Below, one piece after another: positions 33,401 through 43,615 of a stretch of DNA of 64,000 nucleotides. The stretch covers positions 186,001 to 250,000 of the forward strand of contig KN834789.1 of NCBI GenBank assembly GCA_000827265.1, in the 5' to 3' direction. Under the pieces are notes generated by a model. The model ran no database searches. It was not told the DNA's origin and saw only the letters and a list, made by a program, of their open reading frames with translations. The stretch's first letter is position 1; the number at the start of each line of letters is the position of its first letter. The position numbers and the translations under genes were made by a program. The DNA comes from Collybiopsis luxurians FD-317 M1 (taxonomy: Eukaryota > Basidiomycota > Agaricomycetes > Agaricales > Omphalotaceae).

Positions 33401-35929
33401 GCAGCTAACCCACATCAAAAACTCTAGTACTCAGCTATATTTCGCAGGAATAATCCTTATCAGTCAAAGGCCCTAAAGTACAACATTGAAGAACAAGACC
33501 GTCTCAACGATGTGGAAACCAGCGTCGATCTCAGGCATCCTTCACCAACAATTGTTGATCCTCAGTTTGAGTGCCCTTTGAGACTTCAGGACTACATCAA
33601 AGGTGTAAAAGGCTTCTGGACAGGTCATATTTTAGATGAACAACATGCCGCGATTTATGGAATGATTGAATTCGAGGTTAAGAGTTGGAATTCCAAAGAT
33701 GGCCAATTTCAAGCTGTAGGAAGTTATTCTCAGGGAACGATCACCATGGATGGGATAATAAAGACGCATCAAGAGAAGGCAACGATCGATGCGCGTCTTT
33801 TGGCTCGTCCGGACTATAGAAAGGACTCAAAACTGGACCTTTTCGTACGCGCTCAAATCAATGTCGTCAAATTCCCTGGTAATCATGCCGTGAGCCAGTT
33901 TCTGGATTGTTCTCGCGAAAATGTACCTCTGATGTATACGTATCTGTTTCCAGAGCGGCTCCTCACTGCCCCCTCAGTATACTATCTCTGGAGAGTGGGG
34001 CAACACGTTGGACAAAACATACACGCGGGGCATTTGCTACTTCAGTCAGACTCCTGCGTGGGCTTACCAGTTCAATCCTCGAATCGTTCCGACAGATAAC
34101 AACGCCAGCGAACCCATTTCCCGTGTACGTTCTTTATGGAAATTTGCTTGCAGTGCCGTTTTGCACCAAGTATACCTGCAAAAAGGTCTACTGCGTGCTG
34201 ATACAGTTGGAAAAATGTTGCGTCGAATAATCAGAGGCGCCGAGCATTCCCGATGTCAGTATTTGCTCTGGGACGCGGAGCCGTTGAAGTTGAAAGATCG
34301 GGAGGAGATGAAGAGCCTTCTTCTCGCTTCTGCGCCATGGGATTCTCGATTCTATCGCTCCGTTGCCCGATGTCACTTCGGCTGGGCTACATTACACTTG
34401 TAAGCGTTGAGCAAATAAACCCGTTTATGGCGCTAATCTTATGCTGGCTTGCGCAGCGGTTTCTCGTGCTCAATTTGCAATGGAGTCATTCTAGGAAGTC
34501 GTTTCTACTGCTTTACCTGCTTAAAAGAAGGCACGGAACGTAATTTTTGTTCAGACTGTCGACACAAACATAAAGACCATTCACTTCTCAAAATGCGGCG
34601 CTTCAATCATCCCAGAGACACTGATCCTCTGCAGGATCGTATCAGTACCCTTGCCTTTCGACCACTTTTCGACGAGCCTGAGCCTAGCTCATCCTCGTCT
34701 TCATCGACGTCGCGTTACACTGATTTCTCACATACTGGTGTGTCGAGTCCGACAAGACAAGTTCGTTTTCAGTCTGACGCCGGAATGTCATCACATGGAC
34801 CCGCAAAGTGGCAAGATATCTTTCATAAAGAGAATCAGTGGTCACCGCGATCGCCTTCATTACAAAATTCTCAATCGAGTTCTCGCTCATTTACCGATAA
34901 GGCAGATGGATGCGATAAGCTGCATCCACTACAGCAATGCGTTTCCTGCAAATCAGCGGTGGATCTTCGACGGGATATTTATTGGAGCTGCATCTTTTGC
35001 TGTAAGTAAACACTCAAGATATTCCTCCTAGTATAGCTCAGTTAAAATTTTCCTTTATAGCTGATCCTAGCACCCACAATTATCTCTTGATTTGCCGCGA
35101 TTGCGAACTATACGATCGGGGCATTGCGTCAGAGAGCAAAGTTGAGGCTCCTAAAACCCATACCCTGGACCACCCTATCCTACGAGTCCACGAAGGACCT
35201 CTCCGGTATCACATCAACGCATTAAACAGAACAGAACCATATCATGATCCTGAGAAAGCTGGGGCATATCCAACTCAGTTCAGTGGTCCCATTGCCCCGG
35301 CAGCAAGTGGGCCACCTGGCTTTGTACAACAACCGACTCTATTATTACCTCCTGTCCAGCCCACGATAGTGCGCGCACCTTCCCCCTCGGAAAGTGAGCG
35401 CAGTAGGCTTAGCAGGTGGACAAGATCGAGGTCAAATTCTCCGACTCCGGTTATAATTCAGCCTTCTCCTGTCCATCCTCCTGTCCAGGTAGGGAGTTCA
35501 CTCTATCCATATACATCTGGTCCAGTGAGCCCAACCCCTATGGCACCAGCACCCATGCAACAACAGGTGCCTACGGTAATCCATATCAATGTACCCAGTC
35601 ATGGTCAACCTCAGCAACCACATATAGGTGTAGTGCCGGGCCCAGGGGTTTATCCTCCAGGGACATTTCCTAGCATGCCTATGTATTTTGGATCTCAGGG
35701 TGCTGTTCCACCTGGTCAGCCATACTTTTCGCCCGTCCAACCATACATTCCTCCCCCTCAACCGCCAATCGTGATAGTATCGGGAGGCTCTCGGTCGAGT
35801 CATGATGTCTATTCTGATTGGAATGAAAGATCTTCTGCAGCAGAATCAAATGTGAGACCTACAACACGGAGCTTCAGGGAGGTTGTAAATAAGTATACGC
35901 GGCTGTTCGGAAAGGAAAATAGAAGTTAG
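30491..35929 (+). CDS. Large multidomain protein: MLKL/HeLo-like helical bundle, EF-hand, ZZ-like zinc fingers
   Basis: Sixteen exons (30491-30584, 30652-30858, 30914-31031, 31083-31228, 31285-31579, 31634-32120, 32169-32195, 32245-32564, 32612-32643, 32694-33010, 33065-33221, 33290-33366, 33428-33889, 33954-34399, 34457-35001, 35061-35929) join in phase to 1,532 residues. Residues about 100-255 form an all-helical region (VAVLAFKAVVMLDYKRRDND, CVKIAGDIKSSGNFCDFYSK, LARYIVTFEDRAKELDAKLS) that resembles the four-helix N-terminus of MLKL/HeLo-type cell-death proteins. This assignment is by memory and pattern. A charged coiled-coil-like segment follows (KRNMPFFKRKFNEQRRQLKN). A perfect 12-residue EF-hand loop, DGDASGYVSIWE, lies at about 541-552. 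The middle (DWSLLEWLAYWAAG, IERNLLPLIYLLLKHHLSVI) is conserved-looking but unnamed. Near residue 1,065 a ZZ-like finger reads CSICNG, YCFTC, FCSDC, HKHKDH. A second Cys set (CVSCK, CIFC, CRDC) lies at about 1,210-1,260. The last 200 residues are Pro-rich. Function unknown; it could be a calcium-responsive membrane or death effector. Confidence 0.85.
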
Positions 35930-36292
35930 AAATTCGTAATCTAGTGTCGGTAACCATCCATTTCCAGCAGCGACCATGACGATTCTTTCTTTTCTTCAGC
36001 ATACCGCGTGTCGAGAAATGCTACACTAGGCAATCACAATATTAATGATATAATCAGCTTTGACCTTGCCATTTTTGATCTGCCGAGCGAACTGCTTGCT
36101 GTGGCCAAAGTTCATACCACAGAAGCCTGTAAACTCATCACCTTCTTCTGCCTACTTCCCGGTCATCTGAAATAGAAGTGCTTTGCTGTACAGTATTACT
36201 TCCGTGTACTCCATTCGATGATAATCAAGAAACGGAGACTAGAGATACACATACGTATGGTGATAATGATACAATTCCCGATAGCTACGACA
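35930..36292. other. Convergent intergenic region, about 360 bases
   Basis: Between the 3' ends of the large multidomain gene and the reverse Lin1 gene. Holds 3' UTRs only, as far as can be seen. Confidence 0.45.
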
Positions 36293-37503
36293 TCATAACA
36301 ACTCATCCCAGTCTTTCCACTCTCCGCCCACTTGCCTGACCTTGACTTTCTCTCCAGAAGGCCCGAAATACGATGCCTTAAACCACGATTTCATTTCTTC
36401 CTCGTCAAACGGACCAAAAGTCTGATCAACCTGGCCCGAGCCAGGAACATCCCATTTGTACTCATACTTTTTATCTGCAGATGGTGAAACCCAATTCGTA
36501 TCGACGGTCCCGGAGGACCTGACTGAGCGGACCAACTCTTCGTAGGTTTTAGAATATATATCTGCTTCACCCAATGACATGATCGTCGAAGCTAAGTGGG
36601 TGACCCGTTCAATGTCGGAGGGAGCTTTGGATGATGCGTCGACGTTCATCGCAGTTTCGTTCGCGTTCTGTTTCCTACAGCAGAAGTCCAGTCTAGAGAC
36701 CATACGAGGTTTCAATAGACTTACGACTTTGGGTTTGCCTTTTTGGCTTCCACTCCGAGTCGTTGTAATGACTCCAGAACAGTTTCGCCTTTCTTGAGCA
36801 TCGCCAGTAGTTCCTTCTCCAAAGCGGGCTTTCCTCCACTCTCCTCGAGTTCCTTTTCCTCTGCTTCCATTCGTTCCTTCTGTATCCTCTCCTGTTCTCG
36901 TTTACGCTTCCGTGCTTGTTTGATTTCCTTTTCGTCCAGCCCCTCCATCCACCGATCATGAATGCCATGAGGGTCAAAAGAACGGACATATGACCCGTCT
37001 TCTGTGAATTTTCCTTCCTCCATTTCTTCTCTCATATTAAAGGAAGACAGTTCGTATCCCATCCCGGCTTTCTTCTTACGTTCCGCGTCATCTTCATCCT
37101 CAGGCTCGTCTTCGTCGTCTTCATCCTCAGAGCCAGAATGACCAAACTCCTGCCCTTCGATATCCCCCAGCCGTATATAAGTTTCCTTCTTCTTTTTCGC
37201 CCCACTCTCTTCGGCCTTTTCCTCCTTGTCGGCTACAGCAAATATGTCATCGTCTTCATCGTTCTCTGCTCCTTTTTTTCTACTTAAAACTACGCCTTCG
37301 CCGTCGTCACTAGAATCCGACTCGTAGCCTTCATTTTTGACGCGCCCTTTGCGGTTTGCGGACGGATTTTCGAGAGCAGAGTCGACTTGCTCAGCAAAGG
37401 TTGCTGGATCGTCGCCTGGTTCGACGAATCGAGTTTTCTTGGATGGTGGTGCTCGTTGGGAAGACGAGGAAGGGTCCTCAGTTGGGCGTTTCAGTGGTGG
37501 CAT
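36293..37503 (-). CDS. LIN1: GYF-domain U5 snRNP protein Lin1/CD2BP2-like
   Basis: Homologue of yeast Lin1 and human CD2BP2 (U5-52K), a U5 snRNP-associated adaptor that leaves before tri-snRNP activation. Two exons (36725-37503 and 36293-36674) give 386 residues. The N-terminus MPPLKRPTEDPSSSS is followed by basic and acidic tracts typical of the family (DEDDEDEPEDEDDAERKKK). The conserved central region is SFNMREEMEEGKFTEDGSYV followed by DPHGIHDRWMEGL. The C-terminal GYF domain runs from KYEYKWDVPG through FGPFDEEEMKSWFKASYF to WKDWDELL. The Trp and the Gly-Pro-Phe pocket residues are present, the latter as GPF (classical GYF proteins have GPF plus G-Y-F; here ASYF replaces GYF). The gene starts 115 bases from the divergent PQ-loop gene. 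Confidence 0.9.
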
Positions 37504-37618
37504 AAAGGAAAGCGTGTGTATAGTATTTAAATGATCCGCGGCGGCTCTTGTTCGGAAGCCAGAATTAATTTAGACCGCTCTCCCCTTGCTACCCTCACTG
37601 CCTGGTCGTACCCTGGGC
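37504..37618. promoter_or_regulatory. Short divergent promoter between LIN1 and PQ-loop genes
   Basis: The two start codons are 115 bases apart. A TATTTAAAT-like element lies at about 37524-37532. A single nucleosome-depleted region probably serves both genes. Confidence 0.5.
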
Positions 37619-39419
37619 ATGCCTTCCTTCACAGATTTCAGCGTCTTTCTTGGATATACCTCAATATTCTGCTGGTTGGGAGCTCAGTTTCCTCAGGTAC
37701 TGGAAAATATTCGAAGACGGTCTTGTGAGGGAATTGCTCTCCCCTTTTTGATGAACTGGTTCTTGGGTTCGTCTAAAATTTTCTTCCTATTGGGTCCCAT
37801 ATCATTCAGCAACATTTAGGTGATGTCTCAAATCTAATCGGCTGTATACTAACGCACCAGTTGCCCTTCCAAGTACGTTTAGTGTTCAATCAATTCTCAG
37901 CGTTCCCTGCTCTAATCTTCTTGTCAGACATGGCTTGCAACATACTTTGTCATGGTAGACCTAACGCTTTGCGGTCAATACTTCTATTACCAGTGGATTA
38001 ATCCCCCTAGAATCAGATCTCGGCTTCGCAGAATGTCTGTAGACAGACCTCCCCGTTATCGTACAATATCTGCTGTCGCATCCAACGTTGCAGCAGCAGC
38101 AGCTTTAGCTGCCCAACACGAAGAACGAGTTGCACCTCGTCGTCCATCTAGATGGACTCAGTCAAGCCGAGAAACATTTTTCGAATCGTCCGCAAGTCAA
38201 GTTGATAATGCAGACTTGGATGAAGGTGCTTTCTCAGCGTTGGCAGATAGTTTCCATTCAGAAAGCGGCCATACGCTCCGGGGGAAACAGGTTTCACTAA
38301 GTGCCGAAAGGCAACGACGAGGAACTAGCGTTGGGAGATATCCTATCTTGACTCGGACGCCTTTTGTCCACCCAGGATCTCAAAGCTTGACTATTGATAA
38401 CACCGCAGAGACTTTGGCTCGGGGACGGAGTATGCACCGGAATGCCGAGCACGGACACGGAAATCAAGTTTTACCATCCGCTTCACTCGGACGCAGCTCT
38501 CGAATTAAGCAAGGCTCCAGTATGGTTTTTCTGGGAGTTTTCGCCATCTTTGGTCTCTGCTCTTTCTCTAGCACAAGGCACCTTTCGTCTTTTTCTAGCG
38601 TATCTAGAACTGGACAGGTCTTGAGGCCTCGGGCGGTTGACGCTTCATACTCTGCCGAACATTCTTCCATACCACCATTCATCAATGTGCTTTCCGCCTC
38701 ATCTTCCGATGTTCACATCCCGATTACTATTTCTTCTTCATCTACCTCAGACATTCCAGCCTTCGAGCCCAAATCCATAGAGAACTCAAACGAACGCATA
38801 ATTGGCCGGATCTTTGCATGGGTTTGCACCACGCTTTACTTGACATCCCGGTTACCCCAGATTTGGAAAAATGCATGTGTTTTCTCGATATTGTGTCCCG
38901 CTGTCCGCTAATGTCCGTCATCTAATTCAATACAGTTTGTTAGGAAATCTGTAGAGGTAAAGACTTCTTCCGATTTGCGTTCATTCTCCTTTGCTGAGCT
39001 TGCGATTAGGGCCTATCTATGTACCTATTCGTCTTCGCGTTTCTCGGCAATGTCTTTTACGTTGCCTCCATCCTCACATCTCCAGAAGTATTCCAGCCAC
39101 CGCCAGTATCTTCCGATTTCATCAAGGAAAGCATTCCGTAAGTCCGGTAGTACTTCATGGATAATTTCCTCATTAGCATCCGCGCAGCTATTTGTTAGGA
39201 AGTGGGGGAACCCTTGTATTCGACATCTCAATTGTCACTCAGTCCTTCCTTTACCGTTCCAAACCTCGGCGACATCGATCACGCAGCAGGACGGCAGCGG
39301 ACGAGGAAGGTGGGTTGCTTGCTGGAGATGCGTTGGGGCATTCCTCGCAAGCACAGGAGGAAGTAGATGCCCAGCATTCTCGAACACGGACGCTAAGTAG
39401 TGCTCCAGTGACTGCATAG
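37619..39419 (+). CDS. PQ-loop repeat vacuolar membrane transporter (Ypq/SLC66 type)
   Basis: Seven-helix PQ-loop protein, probably a cationic amino-acid exporter of the vacuole. Exons 37619-37766, 37820-37872, 37928-38872, 38936-38956, 39010-39137 and 39188-39419 give 508 residues. PQ-loop 1 is WLGAQFPQVLENIRRRSCEG and PQ-loop 2 is TSRLPQIWKNFVRKSVEG, each with the signature Pro-Gln. Membrane segments include TSIFCWLGAQFPQ, the FVMVDLTLCGQYFYY helix, FLFLGVFAIFGLC-like and FVFAFLGNVFYVASIL. Between the two halves lies a cytosolic Ser/Arg-rich loop of over 250 residues, longer than in yeast Ypq proteins. Exon 4 is just 21 bases. The intron before it seems to use a GC donor (AAT/GCATGT): the only in-frame GT alternative is a poor GTTTTC that would insert Ala-Cys into the PQ-loop. 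The start is 115 bases from LIN1. Confidence 0.88.
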
Positions 39420-39505
39420 CTGTATATGTGTACTTAGCTCGAGAGAATGATCAGTATTTATGAAACAGGTACAAGTTCTTCAAGCAAGGTACCTCCTACC
39501 CCTAC

Positions 39506-40770
39506 TTATTCTTCCCAGTCATCTACACATATTTTCCTTTTCGTCTCTCTACTGACCAGACCATCGTAATCCTGTAAGATTTCTCGGTTCTGATCAAGCC
39601 ACTTCTGGAGGCGCTCAATGGGCTTTGGATCCAAGTCAACTAAGGTTATTCGAGAAGGAAAAGAGGATTCAGGCGAAGTTTTGTCGAGCAGGCCAGGTAG
39701 CATGATAATTATCGAGCAATCTTTGAATGTAGCCGAGAGCAGATAGGATAGGATGTGATATCGGAGTTTCTCCGCGCCAGTTCTCTTTCTTTGCACCCCA
39801 TGTTCACCCTCGAGGTATTCTGTCACGAAAGCCTGCCAATCGGCTGGTGTGGGTTGAGGAAACCCCTTTCCAAAGGAGGGTTTGACGGGTGAATAAGACT
39901 GGGAATGTACCTCCTCCCATACCATAGCCAAACCCTCAATTCCTGAGCCATCCAGTGTCCATTGTAGTTGCTTCAATGTCTTCAGAAGGGTGGAAAATTC
40001 GAAATTGAGGAGAGATGTTTGAAGAGTTTCGACAAAAATATCGCGAATTCCACTCTCCGAAACGGCTGGAGGGAGTATACCATGCTTTTGCAGAGCAGAA
40101 AACAGGTTATTGGGAGGTACCTTTTCCCCGCCGACGAACAAACGGAAATTATTCTGAGTTGCAGCGCCTCCCGCCCATGCATCGTACAGGCCGTATATAG
40201 CCTTTGCAACGCGTTCAGATGAGGACGAAAAGAGATCCAGGGGACAGTAAGACGTGATCCAGCCACGGGTCAAGGCATGCATGCAGTATCGACAAGTTTG
40301 CGGCGATTTGCCTTTGAGAAAGGACCATTTTGGCTTTGAGGAAAGGTAAATTGTAGTCGATAGACGGAAGCCTTTCTTACCTTGATTTCGACACTGACTG
40401 GACTGGCAACCAAGTTTGGAACCAATAAAGCCTGATTACGGGAAAGATCTATGTTGTCTTTTCTCCAAGCGGGACGTAATGCAGCGCAAATAATGGAAAG
40501 AGTTTGCAGCCAAGCTTTGGATACAAACACAGGCTCGGCCGTAACTAGATGTTTCTCTGGTATCAAACGGGGAACGATTTCTTCCTGAAATAAAAGCGAG
40601 GCGGTTTCGTCTTGAGCTGTAGTGCCATCGTCCTTTCTAACTCTCAAGACTTTGTCCTGGAACTGCGATTCTGAGCCAGAATAAGTGAAGACCGCAGTGG
40701 AAGCACCTTCAGAAAGGTAGTTCCAATCATCCGGACGGGTGTTTGCCGAAATATCAGTAGAGAAAGACAT
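39506..40770 (-). CDS. IPK1: Inositol-pentakisphosphate 2-kinase (Ipk1)
   Basis: Makes inositol hexakisphosphate (phytate) from inositol 1,3,4,5,6-pentakisphosphate, the last step of the nuclear inositol-phosphate pathway used in mRNA export. Two exons (40381-40770 and 39506-40333) give 405 residues. Motifs of the family in order are NYLSEGASTAVF with a Gly-rich loop, VLRVRKDD (ATP lysine region), EEIVPRLIPEKHLV, then EIKPKWSFLKG and CRYCMH. The last two are the hallmark EIKPK and zinc/substrate motif of Ipk1, and the exon junction falls inside EIKPKW. The C-terminal ITLVDLDPKPIERLQKW matches the family's DLDPK metal-binding end. It starts 98 bases from the divergent PWWP-like gene. The key Lys and Asp residues are present. 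Confidence 0.93.
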
Positions 40771-40868
40771 GGCCAGGGTCACGAGTCGTCTATCTCCTTT
40801 CACATCCAGCTCATCAATAATCGTATGTCCAGCGCCCAGTGCATGTAAAACGCACCAGTAAACTTATA
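40771..40868. promoter_or_regulatory. Short divergent promoter between IPK1 and PWWP-like gene
   Basis: Ninety-eight bases separate the two start codons. No TATA box is clear. Another gene pair in this window that must share control DNA. Confidence 0.5.
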
Positions 40869-43188
40869 ATGTTGTTCGGGGAATCGGGAGTGGCGAAAGG
40901 CTCATCGCCGGTCAAGTACACAAGCAAGGCAAAGGCGTACAAGACAAAGAGCCCTGTCAATACACCCACTTCGAGACAAATTAAAATAGAGATTCCCGAC
41001 GCGTCGACATCGCGAAAACGCGCCTTGACCAATTCCGACAATGAAAGCGACATTGAAATTTCAGAGCTGTCTCCGTTGACCCCACTGTCTTCGAGGTCGC
41101 CGCTCAAAACGACGACCTCTCCACCCCGAAGGTCGAAATTGGAGGAACCTTGGAGTTTTGAGGGCTTGGGGGATCTTGTGTGGGTTCGTATGAGCCCAGA
41201 CAGTCGTGTTTTTGATGCGGAGAATGCTAATGACGGCGATTTTATATGGTGGCCGGCCAAGGTGGGCGAAAATTTCTGTCTATTGCAGTCTACCCTTTAC
41301 GCCAGCCGCAGAATACGGGAACCACCAAACACGAAATATCCGTCTCTCCTTATGGCATTTCTGGCTCTTCCGTGTCTTCCATTCGTGCCCGAAAACCTAG
41401 TTGCAAGAACATTCTTTCCCTCACTGATTCACTTGGTCGCCCCCGTTTCGATACCTTTTCCTCTGCCCGCATTCCGGCCTCTGTTTTGGGCTCACCCCGG
41501 AAGAAAGCTAAACGCGACACGTCGAATACGGAAGCTAAGTGGCAAGCTGCAGTCGGCGAAATACTCAGAGCCAAAGAGGACCAGGATGACGGTCTTCCGC
41601 CTATCGAATTCGCCCTAAGCGCAGCGAGCCGGTTTGCCTCTGCTAAAACTTCATCAAGACGGAATGACAAAGGCAAAGGAAAGCTCTCTATTGATAACTT
41701 CGAAGCAGAAGATTCCGATGAAATCGATTGGGATCCTCCAGAACCCGACGAGCTTCTCCAAATACCAGGCGAATTGATTCTGGCACGAGAAAAGTCCGAC
41801 AAGAATGCATTGTACTGGCCAGCTAGATTATTAGCTTACGTTCCTCCTCCAAGACTCAAAGGAAAATCTCGACCCAAGGAGCCCAAATATAAAATCGTCT
41901 ATTTGGATGACACCGATAAAGAAGTGCCGAGAAGCTGGTTTTACGCCTGCCATGAGCCGGAATTCGCGACCTGCCAGGTTGGATACACTATCAACTCTCT
42001 TCTTGTTCAAACAGTACTCATATGCTTCTACAGATGGGTCAATTTGAAAGTCATTATGTAGATAATCCTGACGAGGATGACGATGATAACTCTTCGCATA
42101 CCATCACAGCCCGTAGTCCCAGTCCAGTTCCGCTCTCTTCATTTCCTGGCAACTTTACGGATCTTTCCATCCGTGCGCAATTCGGTTATATTAAGCCTGT
42201 TCTGTTTGCCATCTTAAATGACCAATACCAACCAGCCAAAGTCCGACACGATAGCTTTATAAAGGGCGGCAAAGCGCGTGCAGGACTCGGAGCGTCCGCT
42301 GGGCTACGGGGCACGATACCTCCACGCGAAATTGATCAGCTTCAGAAACACCTGTCTGATTGGTGTTTGCGGGACGAGGTCAGAGCTTCTACAAGGATGG
42401 AAGAATCGGCCGAGCCGATTGCTGAGCGCCATATCCTCGAAGACATTGACAACGCCGCTTCATCGTCAAAATCGACGTTCACCGGAAATAGTTCGCCGGG
42501 TACAGCTCATCATACTACCAAGGAGAATGTCGGTCCTGACGGACAGGGGACCAGCAAATCTGTCCTTCCCAAGGTCTGGCTTTTTCTTTATCTTGTTATA
42601 TGAGAAGATGACTAATGTCTAACATCAGGATCCGATGCAGGACTTGCCGGCTTCCCCTGCACTGACTGAATCAGAGTTACCACCTTCTCCTCGTCCGACG
42701 CTTCCTCCGTCTTCCTCCGCAATTTCATTGCTATCTCAAGAGGATATCGAGGTAGAGCTTGCAAGCAAACTGCCCCTGCCAAAGTCTACCAGGCAGAAAG
42801 GCAGTCCGGCGTATGAAGCCCTTACCGGTGTAGAAAAGATCACTGTCGGTTGCTTTATATCTTGTACTATATATGACTGACATTTTTCTCATATCCCACC
42901 TCTATCCAGTACTGTCTCAATGTTCTTCTCCCAGAAGCCGTCTTCCAGCTCTTGCTGTGGCGGAATGGTCACCGAACCTCTATCGAATTACTCTCCGAAG
43001 CCGAAGAGGTCGAGCTGCACGAAAAGGCTGAGAAGCTTGCAGAGGAAACCGACTGGGTGTTTGATATCGTACGATTGCGTGAGACCAAGATTCGGCAAAT
43101 GAAACGGGCTGAAGTAAAAATGGCCAGTGCTGGCACCACTAGAGGTGGAATGTCCTCTAGACCCAGGCGACTCTCTGGCAAGTACTGA
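40869..43188 (+). CDS. PWWP-like nuclear protein
   Basis: Five exons (40869-41261, 41312-41977, 42034-42573, 42629-42844, 42910-43188), all joined in phase 0, give 697 residues. The start is the first in-frame ATG (MLFGESGVAKGSSP). The PWWP-like signature GDLVWVRM and IWWPAK lies at about 105-131. A second Trp-aromatic module follows (GELILAREKSDKNALYWPAR, YKIVYLDDTDKEVPRSWFY, about 300-380), so the protein seems to carry two Royal-family-like modules. The rest is Ser/Pro-rich with acidic tracts. The C-terminal 90 residues are helical (YCLNVLLPEAVFQLLLWR, EEVELHEKAEKLAEETDWVF) and look conserved. The first intron's acceptor is ambiguous between 41305 and 41311; both keep the frame. A chromatin reader role is inferred, not shown. 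Confidence 0.78.
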
Positions 43189-43615
43189 AGACTAAGATGA
43201 CAGTATCCGGAAATAGGCAGCTATTTAGTTCTTCGTTATATTTTTTCCATTTGACTTTTGGTATTCTTTTGTCACAACAGTCCAGGTACCACGGACAATA
43301 TGTATAACATCATTTTTCCATCATCATCCTCTGCTTTATTGAAGAACGAATGGCGATATCGACATGTACCTAACGCAAAATTTTCTCCGCATCAACTTAG
43401 CTTCCTTATTAGACGAGTGAAATTTTGAGTTTGAGCTGCGCGATATGGGCAGATCTAACCATCACGAAAATTACTTCGCATACGGGGGCTTCTAAATGTA
43501 TGGTGGCATTAGAGAACGGCTACTAAGCATGCGCCAAAAAACAACTAGCAAATTCGACAAAAAAAAAATTGTTTAGAAAAATCAACCCATTTACACCTTC
43601 GTGTGGTCGAATCAT
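43189..43615. other. Convergent intergenic region, about 430 bases
   Basis: Between the 3' ends of the PWWP-like gene and the reverse chromodomain gene. AT-rich with a 9-A run near 43560. No gene is visible. Confidence 0.45.
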
